Positions 17,080 through 24,752 are shown, counted from the first letter of the stretch. The stretch: 64,000 nucleotides of DNA from Aquisalimonas lutea (GCF_030409225.1 NZ_JAUFPK010000001.1:1648733-1712732); one strand, 5' to 3'. Notes: a model not told the origin generated them from the letters alone. Numbers and translations are program-made.

Positions 17080-17105
17080 GAACCTTACTTCGGTAGAACC
17101 CCAAT

Positions 17106-17390
17106 ATGTTACTCGAGATCTTTGTGATGTTAGTCATAGTAAGCACAGCGGTTTGGGTGGCGGCGACCAGATTTGTTCGTTCGCGTGGCTACCCGGGGTG
17201 GTATTTAAGCTACATCGGGGCTGGGTCGACCAACCCGACTTGGGGGTCGTTATCCGCTATCAAGCGATCGGGAAATCCGCACGATCGGCGCCTGGCGGTC
17301 TTTTACTGGCGGGCACTGATACTGACGTACATCACGTTCTTTGTTGTATTTGGTCTGCTCGCCTACCGATATCTGGGCGGAGCTAGCTGA
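17106..17390 (+). CDS. cassette 6: hypothetical protein with two TM helices, 94 aa
   Basis: The N-terminal TM is MLLEIFVMLVIVSTAVWVAA. A middle loop is rich in Gly, Ser and Arg (GYPGWYLSYIGAGSTNPTWG). The C-terminal TM is ALILTYITFFVVFGLLAY. This hairpin membrane protein, probably with both ends on the same side, resembles no family I know. It is one of the several small membrane proteins in the array. Confidence 0.65.
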   Translation: MLLEIFVMLVIVSTAVWVAATRFVRSRGYPGWYLSYIGAGSTNPTWGSLSAIKRSGNPHDRRLAVFYWRALILTYITFFVVFGLLAYRYLGGAS

Positions 17391-17442
17391 ACCTGAGTAG
17401 TGGCCACAGTAGGAGTGACGCGGTGACAACATTGGCGGCTTG

Positions 17443-17511
17443 TTCTAACACGTCACTGAAGCCGACTGGCCTACGCTTCGCTCCGCCCAGCGGCTTAGTT
17501 TTGCGTTGGGC
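17443..17511 (+). repeat. attC of cassette 6
   Basis: TTCTAAC to GTTGGGC, 69 bases, same general type as the attC of cassette 3. Confidence 0.85.
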
Positions 17512-17523
17512 AAAGGATACGTT

Positions 17524-18186
17524 TTGAATACAGATCAGCCTGTAGTGTTTCTGTGCTGTCACTGCGGAAACCGGACACCGCATACTCTCCGGTTTAGTTA
17601 TACAGCCGAACATCTTTACGAGGAGGTCGATCGGCGCTATTACGAGCCGTTCACCTATTACGCTTTCCTGTGCGGCACGTGTACTGGCCTTACACTGCTC
17701 GGTCGCTTCGACCATGAAACCTCCGAGCATGATCCCGACTACGACGGGCCGCCACGTCCGCAACTCTACCCAAACGGACCGGAAATCGAACCGGCTAGGC
17801 ATACCGTGCCTGGCGGCAACCCTGTCCCCTTGCCGGTCCGAAAGGCATTCCAAGAGGCATGGCCGTTGCGTCACACGGCGCCAGGCGCCTTCGCGAATCA
17901 GATTCGGCGGACTCTTGAGTTTATCTGCCGCGATCAAGAGGCAGTTGGCCAAAATTTGCACATGCAACTCCAGGATCTGGCAAAGCGAGGCGTTTTTCCT
18001 CCGGACCTCGCGGATATCGCTGACCTAGTGCGAGAGCTTGGAAATATTGGCTCCCATGCGTCCACGCAGGAGATAAGCATTTGGGACGGCGAGCTGCTTG
18101 ACGAGCTTTTTCGTATGATTCTTGAATATGTCTATGTCGGGCCCGCGCGCGTACAGCGTCTTAAGCAAAGGATGGGGCACGAGTAG
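17524..18186 (+). CDS. cassette 7: DUF4145-domain protein with a zinc-ribbon, 220 aa
   Basis: I prefer the TTG at 17524, with AAAGGA 7 bases upstream; an in-frame TTG at 17506 lies inside the attC core. The N-terminus holds a two-CxxC zinc ribbon: VVFLCCHCGNRTPHTL and YYAFLCGTCTGLTLLG. The C-terminal half is the helical DUF4145 domain: ANQIRRTLEFICRDQEAVGQ, then LQDLAKRGVFPPDLADIADL and ELGNIGSHA. DUF4145 occurs in restriction-linked and other anti-phage proteins as well as in isolation, so a defence role is possible but unproven. Confidence 0.75.
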   Translation: MNTDQPVVFLCCHCGNRTPHTLRFSYTAEHLYEEVDRRYYEPFTYYAFLCGTCTGLTLLGRFDHETSEHDPDYDGPPRPQLYPNGPEIEPARHTVPGGNPVPLPVRKAFQEAWPLRHTAPGAFANQIRRTLEFICRDQEAVGQNLHMQLQDLAKRGVFPPDLADIADLVRELGNIGSHASTQEISIWDGELLDELFRMILEYVYVGPARVQRLKQRMGHE

Positions 18187-18193
18187 CGATTGC

Positions 18194-18254
18194 GCTCAAC
18201 AAACTCATTGAGCCGACGCGACTGACGTCGCGCGGCTCATGAAAAACGTTAAGT
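18194..18254 (+). repeat. attC of cassette 7
   Basis: GCTCAAC to GTTAAGT, 61 bases, with arms TGAGCCG/CGGCTCA. Confidence 0.85.
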
Positions 18255-18269
18255 GGCCTAGCGATATAG

Positions 18270-18797
18270 ATGCTTGCGGAAATCCTCAATTATTTCTCGG
18301 ATGATCCGATGCGGGCCCTCTATCTCGCTGGTGGCACCGGTGGCCTGTGGTTTTGGATCCAGGAGTGGAGAAACCGGGTTCGCGTTCGCGTGTGGCTCCT
18401 GTCGGAGCAGCCGTACGTATCAACCGCGGAAATGGACGAGCGTTCGATCCTTACTTTCGAGGCGGAGAATATCGGCACCCAAGCGACATCGGTCGAGCCT
18501 TTGGTGTCAGTGAGGGCGTATACGGCCCGTCGGCAACGCATCGAGCGGGATGGAAAGGTTCTCGAATCCGAACGTGACCTACAACCGTTTCAAGCCAAGA
18601 CCCTTTCCGTCCAAGTAAAGGCGAACCCAGATCACACGATGCTGGTGTTCCGGACCTATCACTTCCGCTTCACGCGTGGCGCCTCGAGAACGGTCCGCGT
18701 CTGGTCGGCTCACCACCGGACGGTAAACTGGTTTCGATTCCAGTATGAACGCGCGCGCTTTCTTAAGCGTGGAGAGTATCGTGAACCGGGAACTTAA
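18270..18797 (+). CDS. cassette 8: hypothetical protein, 175 aa
   Basis: It starts MLAEILNYFSDDPMRALYLA with a short hydrophobic stretch (LAGGTGGLWFWI), then a beta-rich domain: VRVRVWLLSEQPYVSTAEMD, ILTFEAENIGTQATSVEPLV, DLQPFQAKTLSVQVK and TMLVFRTYHFRFTRG. The strand pattern suggests an immunoglobulin-like or C2-like sandwich held at the membrane. No family recognised. The stop falls in the left core of attC. Confidence 0.65.
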   Translation: MLAEILNYFSDDPMRALYLAGGTGGLWFWIQEWRNRVRVRVWLLSEQPYVSTAEMDERSILTFEAENIGTQATSVEPLVSVRAYTARRQRIERDGKVLESERDLQPFQAKTLSVQVKANPDHTMLVFRTYHFRFTRGASRTVRVWSAHHRTVNWFRFQYERARFLKRGEYREPGT

Positions 18798-18850
18798 CAA
18801 TGCGCTCAACCGGACGCTCGTTCCTCGCGCCGGTTAGCTACACGTTGGGC
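18792..18850 (+). repeat. attC of cassette 8
   Basis: ACTTAAC to GTTGGGC, 59 bases; belongs to the near-identical short attC group (CTCAACCGGACGCTCGT...). Confidence 0.9.
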
Positions 18851-18852
18851 CG

Positions 18853-19242
18853 ATGAAAACAATCAGGGGAATCTACATGGGTTACTACTTCTTCATTCTA
18901 TATCTGTTCCGGAGAAACGAAGTATCGTTGGAAGTGCCGATGTACATTGAGGCATCTGATTCGGCGGACGCGAAAGATAAAGCTGAGGAGTTAATGAAGG
19001 CCGTGCAATCGCACTTCGAGCTCCTTATGGAACCGCCAACGCCCCAGCGTCTCGTGGAGTCAATAAATGGCGCTCGGTTTGAACCGTTTTTTACGCGAAT
19101 CAAGAACAATGAGCACGTAGAGATCAATCTTCCGCTAGATTTCGGTGCCCGCGTATACCAGTACCAACTCAACACACCGGTGGGGACGCTTGAGGCCCAC
19201 GTCCTAATTGGAGGGCAGCATGCGCCTATCTATAGCTTGTAG
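18853..19242 (+). CDS. cassette 9: hypothetical protein, 129 aa
   Basis: The ATG lies only 2 bases after the attC core, so a cassette-internal start further in, MGYYFFILYLFRRNEVSLEV at 18877, with AGGGGAATC upstream, is a real alternative. The protein alternates strands and helices (VPMYIEASDSADAKDKAEEL, MKAVQSHFELLMEPP) and ends in LEAHVLIGGQHAPIYSL. No recognised family. Confidence 0.65.
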   Translation: MKTIRGIYMGYYFFILYLFRRNEVSLEVPMYIEASDSADAKDKAEELMKAVQSHFELLMEPPTPQRLVESINGARFEPFFTRIKNNEHVEINLPLDFGARVYQYQLNTPVGTLEAHVLIGGQHAPIYSL

Positions 19243-19301
19243 GCCCAACACGACGCTCAACCGGACGCTCGTACCTCGCGCCGGTTAGCTATGCGTTGGG
19301 C
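19243..19301 (+). repeat. attC of cassette 9
   Basis: GCCCAAC to GTTGGGC, 59 bases; almost the same as the attC sites of cassettes 8, 14 and 16. Confidence 0.9.
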
Positions 19302-19321
19302 GAACGACGTGGGGAGAGCAA

Positions 19322-19969
19322 GTGAGCTTCAATGATCTAAGCGACCGCAAGGCCGTGCTAAAAGCTATCTCTGAGTACGACTCTATGGGCAGAGAGGCAT
19401 TCTTGGGGCACTACGGCTTCGGTAAGGCGCGAATGTTCTTCCTCGTGTACCAAGGGAAGTCATATGACTCCAAGGCCATTGTTGGTGCGGCCTACGGACA
19501 TCAATTCGGAGAACCGTTAACCCCTACAGACTTTTCGGGTGGCCAGGCCACGGTGGTTCCGAAGCTCGCAGATCTTGGATTTACGGTGACGGCTCAGGAA
19601 CTAAACGAGCGATCGTCGGCTCTGCCGGAGGAGGTCCCAGAAGCAACGTGGGAGGGAGCACGTCGATCGGTGACGGTCAACTCATTCGAGCGGAGCCCGG
19701 CCGCACGCGCGGCGTGCATTGAAGAACATGGCAGCCACTGCTCCATTTGCGGTTTCGACTTTGCCGCAGAGTTCGGGCCGGAGTTCGAAGGGTACATCCA
19801 TGTTCATCATCTCGTGCCGATTGCCAATGTCCGCCAGAGATACAAGGTAGATCCCAAAAATGATCTCCTGCCCGTGTGCCCCAACTGCCATGCTGCCTTG
19901 CATTATGGCGGCAAAGATCGAACACCTGATGAAGTTCGCAAATTGCGAAAGATTGCGCGCGGAAAGTGA
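19322..19969 (+). CDS. cassette 10: HNH endonuclease with a ScoMcrA-like N-terminal domain, 215 aa
   Basis: It starts at GTG 19322 after GGGGAGAGCAA. The N-terminal 85 residues (DRKAVLKAISEYDSMGREAF, then FFLVYQGKSYDSKAIVGAAY) match the N-terminal 'head' domain found in ScoMcrA-type restriction enzymes. The C-terminal HNH nuclease is intact: CIEEHGSHCSICGFDF, YIHVHHLVPIANVRQRYKV and NDLLPVCPNCHAALHYGG, with two CxxC zinc pairs and the catalytic His-His. The central SRA or sulfur-binding domain of larger McrA proteins is missing. It probably cleaves DNA; a restriction or defence role fits the architecture, but target modification cannot be told. Confidence 0.85.
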   Translation: MSFNDLSDRKAVLKAISEYDSMGREAFLGHYGFGKARMFFLVYQGKSYDSKAIVGAAYGHQFGEPLTPTDFSGGQATVVPKLADLGFTVTAQELNERSSALPEEVPEATWEGARRSVTVNSFERSPAARAACIEEHGSHCSICGFDFAAEFGPEFEGYIHVHHLVPIANVRQRYKVDPKNDLLPVCPNCHAALHYGGKDRTPDEVRKLRKIARGK

Positions 19970-19981
19970 TCCGATAAGCGC

Positions 19982-20041
19982 GCCCAACCAAACCTTGCAG
20001 CCGACGCTCGTACCTCGCGCGGCTGAAGGTAACCGTTAGCT
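19982..20041 (+). repeat. attC of cassette 10
   Basis: GCCCAAC to GTTAGCT, 60 bases, a relative of the short attC group with GCAGCCGACGCTCGT. Confidence 0.88.
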
Positions 20042-20042
20042 T

Positions 20043-20741
20043 ATGAAGGACATTACACTCGCGATCTCTGTGACGGCGTTGGCCGCTGGATACGTCTCAC
20101 TCGCGGCGAGCCATTACTTCCGTTATCGCATCGAACTTATTCGGTGGGAGAGGACATTATTTGAGTCTGCGCTTCTTGGTGGCCTGTATTTTGTAATTGC
20201 CCGCGTTGGTATCGAAGGAGCAATTCGGGAAAATCCCAAGCTGGCTGACTACGAACCCGTCGAATTTTTTAAAGATGCGGTGCCATTCGCGTTCAGCGGA
20301 AGTCTACTGTTAACCGTTCTATTAAGCCTGTTAGTCGCACTGGTTATCAACATAGTAGTGACGAAGGAGGCGGCGCTAGTACAGATAACTCGGCGATACG
20401 CGGATAACATGCGGAATACCCTCCTCGAAGCCGCAGAGCGAAGCAAGCCGGTATTATTGAAGAAGAGCGATGGTACCGTAGTGATTGGCTTCGTCTGTGC
20501 GCTACCGATAATTGGCGCAGGGAACAATTGGGTAGGTCTGGTACCGCTAGTGTACGGAAAAGTGGACAACTTCGGTAAAGTAGTAATTGATGAGACATTG
20601 ATTCAAGAGGCAAATCCCGACGGCGGAACCGACCAACCATATGAGAGCCGCAGTCGAGCGGAAAAGGTCTATATACATATGGATGATGTCAATGAAGTTA
20701 GCCAGTTTGAGTCAAATCCATACGAGCGAATGAGCAGCTAA
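20043..20741 (+). CDS. cassette 11: hypothetical membrane protein, 232 aa
   Basis: The first three hydrophobic segments are LAISVTALAAGYVSLAAS, TLFESALLGGLYFVIARVGI and FSGSLLLTVLLSLLVALVIN. They are followed by a cytoplasmic domain of about 120 residues (ALVQITRRYADNMRNTLLEA, PVLLKKSDGTVVIGFVCALP, EKVYIHMDDVNEVSQFE) that looks beta-rich. The ATG is 2 bases past the attC core. It ends within the next attC left core. Function unknown. The membrane-plus-sensor layout is seen in defence-type proteins, but there is no direct evidence. Confidence 0.7.
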   Translation: MKDITLAISVTALAAGYVSLAASHYFRYRIELIRWERTLFESALLGGLYFVIARVGIEGAIRENPKLADYEPVEFFKDAVPFAFSGSLLLTVLLSLLVALVINIVVTKEAALVQITRRYADNMRNTLLEAAERSKPVLLKKSDGTVVIGFVCALPIIGAGNNWVGLVPLVYGKVDNFGKVVIDETLIQEANPDGGTDQPYESRSRAEKVYIHMDDVNEVSQFESNPYERMSS

Positions 20742-20808
20742 CAAGGCGCTACAGCGCGACGCCGGAACCGCTTGGCGGTTCCGGCGCGGCTGAGCGTTCG
20801 CGTTGGGC
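20736..20808 (+). repeat. attC of cassette 11
   Basis: AGCTAAC to GTTGGGC, 73 bases, arms GCCGGAACCGC/GCGGTTCCGGC. Confidence 0.88.
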
Positions 20809-20822
20809 AGAGGAGGCCGGTC

Positions 20823-21194
20823 ATGGAGCCATCGTTGTATCAGGAAGCGAAGCTTGTCCTTGTTTCGACGCTCGGTCTGTCGAAAGATGCGCTGCATGTG
20901 CACGCCGGGTTCATTGTGTTCTTCGCTGCGGTGGTTCTGCTGCGCAAACCGCTCTGTGCTATAGCGCCGCTAGCCCTCGTGGTAGTAGCCGCCATTGCGG
21001 CAGAGCTGCTGGATATGAGAGAGGATATTATTAGCCTCGGTTACTGGCGCTGGGCAGCCAGTATCGGCGATATCACGAACACCGTATTTTGGCCGACGCT
21101 CGTGTGGGGGCTCGCAGGGCTGAGTATGCTGCGAAAAGGCAAGAGGCCCAACCAAGCGCTCCAGTCGACCGCGCCGAAGCGGCGCGGAGGCTGA
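20823..21194 (+). CDS. cassette 12: small integral membrane protein, possibly VanZ-like, 123 aa
   Basis: ATG 20823 follows AGAGGAGGCC. Three or four TM helices are clear: AGFIVFFAAVVLLRK, LCAIAPLALVVVAAIAAELL and FWPTLVWGLAGLSML. The motifs LSKDALHVHAGF, AAELLDMRED and GDITNTVFWP are arranged like VanZ/YdjM-type small membrane proteins (conserved HxxxG, ELLxxxxx and DxxxNT). VanZ relatives affect glycopeptide tolerance, but most are uncharacterised. The last 15 residues (PNQALQSTAPKRRGG) come from translation into the attC. Confidence 0.6.
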   Translation: MEPSLYQEAKLVLVSTLGLSKDALHVHAGFIVFFAAVVLLRKPLCAIAPLALVVVAAIAAELLDMREDIISLGYWRWAASIGDITNTVFWPTLVWGLAGLSMLRKGKRPNQALQSTAPKRRGG

Positions 21195-21209
21195 GCTTTC
21201 TCGTTGGGC
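21146..21209 (+). repeat. attC of cassette 12
   Basis: GCCCAAC to GTTGGGC, 64 bases; the upstream ORF reads into it. Confidence 0.87.
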
Positions 21210-21227
21210 TTACTAGGGAGATGTAAG

Positions 21228-21677
21228 GTGCACAATCTCGGAGCATTCGCCGTCATTCTGGACGGAGCATCACGTGTGTTGCTCTGTCATCGAACGGATT
21301 TTGATGCGTGGAACTTGCCAGGCGGAAAAGTAGAGAGCCTAGAATCGCCGTGGAAAGCCGCAGAGCGTGAAGTCTTGGAAGAAGCGGGCCTTGTTGTGAG
21401 AGTTGAGCACTTAGTCGGTGTCTATTCTGTGCCCGAGCAGGAAACCGTAGCTTTCACCTTTCTATGCACTCAAACGGGTGGCAGTATTCGCCTTAGCGAT
21501 GAAGCCGACGATATTCAATGGTTTCAGAGAGACCATCTCCCTTCGAGCACACTGCCTCATCATGTTGAGCGCATAGAAGATGCACTCAACGAATGTGGCG
21601 ATACGTGGCTACGTGTACAAGCCCAACAAGCGCTTGCAGCGGATGGCCCGTGCGCTACGCGCTCGCGCCACCGCTGA
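21228..21677 (+). CDS. cassette 13: Nudix hydrolase, 149 aa
   Basis: It starts at GTG 21228 with AGGGAG upstream. A complete Nudix box (GX5EX7REUXEEXGU) is present: GGKVESLESPWKAAEREVLE followed by EAGL. The preceding strand HNLGAFAVILDGASRVLLCH and the later TVAFTFLCTQTGGSIRLSDE complete the fold. It hydrolyses a nucleoside diphosphate linked to another moiety; the exact substrate is unknown, perhaps a damaged or modified nucleotide. The C-terminal tail (AQQALAADGPCATRSRHR) is attC-encoded. Nudix genes are frequent integron cargo. Confidence 0.85.
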   Translation: MHNLGAFAVILDGASRVLLCHRTDFDAWNLPGGKVESLESPWKAAEREVLEEAGLVVRVEHLVGVYSVPEQETVAFTFLCTQTGGSIRLSDEADDIQWFQRDHLPSSTLPHHVERIEDALNECGDTWLRVQAQQALAADGPCATRSRHR

Positions 21678-21692
21678 AGCTGGTCGTTATAC
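21621..21692 (+). repeat. attC of cassette 13
   Basis: GCCCAAC to GTTATAC, 72 bases; contains the Nudix stop codon. Confidence 0.87.
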
Positions 21693-21723
21693 GGCACTGA
21701 AACACCACTACTGAGAGCTCGTT

Positions 21724-22101
21724 ATGGGTATCGTATCCGTTCGCTACATTGTTTCCGATGTCGATGCCGCGATTGCGTTCTACGCCGGCAGTCTGGGATT
21801 TGAGGTGGAAATGCATCCGGCTCCAGGTTTTGCGGTACTAACCAGAGGTTCGCTTCGCTTACTTCTAAATGCGCCTGGTGCGGGTGGTGCGGGCGCCTCG
21901 ATGCCTGACGGATCCGCGCCAGAGCCAGGTGGATGGAACCGAATCCAAATCGAAGTCGAAGATTTGACGGTCACCGTGAGAGAACTCGAAAGTCAAGGGG
22001 CGTCCTTCAGAAATGAAATCGTTGAGGGAAAGGGTGGAAAGCAAACACTGGTTGACGATCCGGCGGGTAATCCTGTCGAGCTATTTGAGGCAAAGAGGTA
22101 A
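21724..22101 (+). CDS. cassette 14: VOC-superfamily (glyoxalase/bleomycin-resistance fold) protein, 125 aa
   Basis: Two beta-alpha-beta-beta-beta units are visible: VSVRYIVSDVDAAIAFYAGS with LGFEVEMHPAPGFAVLTRGS, then WNRIQIEVEDLTVTVREL with TLVDDPAGNPVELFEA. The final Glu in VELFEA is the typical metal ligand. Members include glyoxalases, dioxygenases and antibiotic-binding proteins; the middle loop rich in Gly, Ala and Pro (PGAGGAGASMPDGSAPEPGG) is seen in bacterial lyase-like members. Substrate unknown. GAGCTCGTT precedes the ATG. Confidence 0.85.
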   Translation: MGIVSVRYIVSDVDAAIAFYAGSLGFEVEMHPAPGFAVLTRGSLRLLLNAPGAGGAGASMPDGSAPEPGGWNRIQIEVEDLTVTVRELESQGASFRNEIVEGKGGKQTLVDDPAGNPVELFEAKR

Positions 22102-22105
22102 TGCC

Positions 22106-22164
22106 GTATAACACGTCGCTCAACCGGACGCTCGTACCTCGCGCCGGTTAGCTATGCGTTGGGC
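22106..22164 (+). repeat. attC of cassette 14
   Basis: GTATAAC to GTTGGGC, 59 bases; short attC group. Confidence 0.9.
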
Positions 22165-22189
22165 TCCACAAGAATGAAGGAAACGTCGC

Positions 22190-22825
22190 ATGTTTAAAGG
22201 CTACGGAGACATCCGCTCGGGAAACTCGTACAAGGTCCGCTTAGCGCTCATACAGCTCGGGCTTGCCCACGAGTGGGTGCACGTCGACCTCTTCGCCAAG
22301 GAAACACGCGAGCCCTGGTTCCTGGAAAAGAACCCACACGGTAAGGTGCCCGTGCTGGAGGCTCACGGTGGCGTCTGCCTACGGGAGTCAAACGCCATCA
22401 TGTGCTACCTCGCCGAGGGAACGCCGCTTCTACCTGACGATCACCTGCTCAAGGCGCAAGTCATGCAGTGGCTGTTCTTCGAGCAGTACAGCCACGAGCC
22501 GTACATCGCGGCTTCGCACGCGATCATCTATTTCTTTGGCAGGCCGCCAGGGTCTGATGCCGAGCTCGAGGAGAAGCGGGCGCCGGGCTACAAGGCGCTG
22601 GAGTTGATGGAGCAGCACCTCGGTGCGCACGAGTTTTTTGTGGGTGAGCGCTACACCATCGCAGACATTGCGTTGTACGCATACACCCATGTCGCCGAGG
22701 AGGCGGAGTTCGAGCTGGCGCGATTTCCCGCGGTCTGTGCATGGCTTAAGCGTGTAGAGGGCCAGCCCGGGTATGTGTCCAAAGCCGAACTCAGTCAGGA
22801 ACTGCGCCAAGAGGCACAGGCGTAA
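22190..22825 (+). CDS. cassette 15: glutathione S-transferase family protein, 211 aa
   Basis: The N-terminal thioredoxin-fold domain has the catalytic region GYGDIRSGNSYKVRLALIQL (Ser13 likely activates glutathione), cis-Pro GKVPVLEAHGG and the glutathione-binding ESNAIMCYLAEG. The C-terminal all-helical domain follows (FVGERYTIADIALYAYTHVA contains the N-capping box and hydrophobic staple). The length is typical. It conjugates or reduces small electrophiles in the cytoplasm. GST cassettes are known in environmental integrons. Confidence 0.88.
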   Translation: MFKGYGDIRSGNSYKVRLALIQLGLAHEWVHVDLFAKETREPWFLEKNPHGKVPVLEAHGGVCLRESNAIMCYLAEGTPLLPDDHLLKAQVMQWLFFEQYSHEPYIAASHAIIYFFGRPPGSDAELEEKRAPGYKALELMEQHLGAHEFFVGERYTIADIALYAYTHVAEEAEFELARFPAVCAWLKRVEGQPGYVSKAELSQELRQEAQA

Positions 22826-22876
22826 GCAACCAGGACGGGCTTCTGGCCATGCGCTTTGTAGAGTACGCGAGGCTAT

Positions 22877-22951
22877 GCCCAACCACAGTTTGAACCTGAC
22901 CGGCTTCTCCGCTGGCGCTCCGAAGCCGGCGGGTTAAGCTGGGCGTTATAT
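22877..22951 (+). repeat. attC of cassette 15
   Basis: GCCCAAC to GTTATAT, 75 bases, with TTCTCCGCTGGCGCTCCGAAG loop type (one base short of the cassette 2 attC). Confidence 0.87.
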
Positions 22952-22969
22952 CGCCGGAGGGGGAGAGGC

Positions 22970-23347
22970 ATGAAACTGAACGAGTTCGCCGGGAAACTCC
23001 GAGAGGTTGTACCGATTGGAACGGTTATCGACAATCCCGGTGGCAGAACCTCGGAGGTCACGGGGTTTACAGATGATCGCATTTCGTACGTTCGCGGCTC
23101 ATCGACCATCTCCGTCAAGCTCGTAGATCTCCACTCAGCGTATGAATCGTTCCGAGGGAAGCGGGTTACTTCGAGTGAGCTCAAAGAATTGGAGCCCGCC
23201 GTTTTCGACTCAAGCGTCCGTCCGGCAGGACACTCCTGTAATTGCACGTTCCTGTTTGTGGCCCTAGAGCGGGCGGGGCTCGCGAGCAGTCTTGCGGGAT
23301 CGGGAGTTCGCGGCGATCCTTATTCGGCGGTTTTCATTGACCGCTAA
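22970..23347 (+). CDS. cassette 16: hypothetical protein, 125 aa
   Basis: GGAGGGGGAGAGGC before the ATG is a strong ribosome site. The protein is soluble: MKLNEFAGKLREVVPIGTVI, then TGFTDDRISYVRGSSTISVK, DLHSAYESFRGKRVTSSELK and CNCTFLFVALERAGLASS. The first part has the look of a small nuclease-associated or B3/EcoRII-N-like domain (IDNPGGRTSEVTGFTDDRIS), but I cannot assign a family. A role in DNA binding would be speculation. Confidence 0.65.
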   Translation: MKLNEFAGKLREVVPIGTVIDNPGGRTSEVTGFTDDRISYVRGSSTISVKLVDLHSAYESFRGKRVTSSELKELEPAVFDSSVRPAGHSCNCTFLFVALERAGLASSLAGSGVRGDPYSAVFIDR

Positions 23348-23350
23348 GCG

Positions 23351-23409
23351 ATATAACACAGCGCTCAACCGGACGCTCGTACCTCGCGCCGGTTAGCTCT
23401 GCGTTATGT
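23351..23409 (+). repeat. attC of cassette 16
   Basis: ATATAAC to GTTATGT, 59 bases; short attC group. Confidence 0.9.
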
Positions 23410-23438
23410 AGTCAGTAGTCAGATTCTGTAGACGGCAT

Positions 23439-23840
23439 ATGGGGCCAGTGGATATACGCCGCTTGGCGGCGATCGATATGCATGGTTTGAAGGGAGGGGT
23501 GATCCGCCGGAAAATCATCACAGCGGAGTATTTGCTGGGCGCGACGGTAGGACCAGCAATTGGCTTAATCGCAGTAGATAATTCAACCAGTATTGGCTGG
23601 ACTCTATTCGGGCTATGGATTGCAGGTGGCTGTTTGAATTATATACCTCTCGCCATTCATGCATTGCTTCTTCTACGGCAACGAGCCCTAGAGGTGGAAC
23701 TGAGTAATGTGAACGTAAGATGCGCACTGCGCTTTTATACTGCAGCCCAATTGTGGCTCGCGGTGCCGATTCTGTTTGTCGTTACTTCGATTCCACAAGC
23801 CTTGGGTAGGCGACCGATAGACCAGAACTCAAATTACTGA
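23439..23840 (+). CDS. cassette 17: hypothetical membrane protein, 133 aa
   Basis: Three hydrophobic stretches are seen: LLGATVGPAIGLIAVDN, GWTLFGLWIAGGCLNYIPLA and WLAVPILFVVTSIPQAL. The start is uncertain: ATG 23439 or ATG 23478 (MHGLKGGVIRRKIITAEYLL), and neither has a strong ribosome site. The basic residues RRK before the first TM would suit the second start. Function unknown. Confidence 0.6.
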   Translation: MGPVDIRRLAAIDMHGLKGGVIRRKIITAEYLLGATVGPAIGLIAVDNSTSIGWTLFGLWIAGGCLNYIPLAIHALLLLRQRALEVELSNVNVRCALRFYTAAQLWLAVPILFVVTSIPQALGRRPIDQNSNY

Positions 23841-23882
23841 AACCAAGAAGATAAGGAACCACGCGGACTTGACAGAAAAACT

Positions 23883-23954
23883 ACATAACAATGCACTGCA
23901 GCCGACCGCTCAACCGCTACGCGGCTTCGCGTCGGCTGAGCTTCATCGTTAGGG
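23883..23954 (+). repeat. attC of cassette 17
   Basis: ACATAAC to GTTAGGG, 72 bases, arms GCAGCCGAC/GTCGGCTGA. Confidence 0.85.
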
Positions 23955-23971
23955 CTTGAAGGGTCACGGCC

Positions 23972-24364
23972 ATGGCGGAACCAACGTGGAGTGAGCGGGC
24001 TACGATCTCGGAACTGCTGTGCGTGCCGTTTCTGGACTCCGGCGCACGTAACTGGCAGCTGGAGGCGGACGCGGAGCTTATCCGCCGCGGAATGTCGAGA
24101 ATGCTTATCCCAATCCTCCGAAGAGTCTGCGCGATCGGCCTTTGGACGCAGTATCTGGCCTGGGAGGAATGGCACCTCGACCTGTACGACGTGTTGTTCG
24201 GGTATGGAGTTTTGTTCCTCGGTGCTGGTGTAGCCGTGTCCGTGTTCGGTTTCATGTTCGCCCCGCTTGTCGGCTGGTTCGGGGGTGCTCTTTTTCTCAT
24301 GGGAGCATGCTTGGCGGTCGCGGGGTGGAGAGGTTACGGCAAGGGCACTCGGCATGTGCCGTAG
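23972..24364 (+). CDS. cassette 18: hypothetical membrane protein, 130 aa
   Basis: A soluble N-terminal part (MAEPTWSERATISELLCVPF, then WQLEADAELIRRGMSRMLIP) is followed by two TM helices (YDVLFGYGVLFLGAGVAVSV and FAPLVGWFGGALFLMGACLA). It ends with a basic tail, GWRGYGKGTRHVP. No recognised family. Confidence 0.6.
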   Translation: MAEPTWSERATISELLCVPFLDSGARNWQLEADAELIRRGMSRMLIPILRRVCAIGLWTQYLAWEEWHLDLYDVLFGYGVLFLGAGVAVSVFGFMFAPLVGWFGGALFLMGACLAVAGWRGYGKGTRHVP

Positions 24365-24436
24365 CCCTAACGATGCGCTTCATCTGACCGCCCAACCGCT
24401 GCGCGGTCGGGCGGCAGCTGAGCTTCATCGTTAGCC
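24365..24436 (+). repeat. attC of cassette 18
   Basis: CCCTAAC to GTTAGCC, 72 bases, CTTCATC repeated at both ends like the attC of cassette 17. Confidence 0.85.
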
Positions 24437-24449
24437 GGAGGAGGGAAAG

Positions 24450-24725
24450 ATGAAGGCTGTTGCCCGAGTCGCAGGAGGTGCAATCGCCATTGCGGTTTTC
24501 GTCGTTGCCTTTATGGCTTACTTCATGGGGTCGGTAGATCCTGCAACGGGGACCGTATATGACGGCTTGGGGCGTGTGCTGACTGAACCGCCGTGGTGGG
24601 CAAGAATGATTTTCGGCGCCGATCGGTCTTGGGCCGGTCTCGGGTGGCACGTAGTCGATTTTGTGTGGTTCTTCGGAGGTCTAGGCGTCGCGTTTGCGGT
24701 GTATGCGTGGGGTGACGAAAGCTAA
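24450..24725 (+). CDS. cassette 19: hypothetical protein with two TM helices, 91 aa
   Basis: GGAGGAGGGAAAG precedes the ATG. TM1 is AGGAIAIAVFVVAFMAYFMG and TM2 is VVDFVWFFGGLGVAFAVYAW. The loop (DPATGTVYDGLGRVLTEPPW) is probably periplasmic. No known family. Confidence 0.65.
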   Translation: MKAVARVAGGAIAIAVFVVAFMAYFMGSVDPATGTVYDGLGRVLTEPPWWARMIFGADRSWAGLGWHVVDFVWFFGGLGVAFAVYAWGDES

Positions 24726-24752
24726 TGGCGGTCACGAACGCTTTTGACGCGT

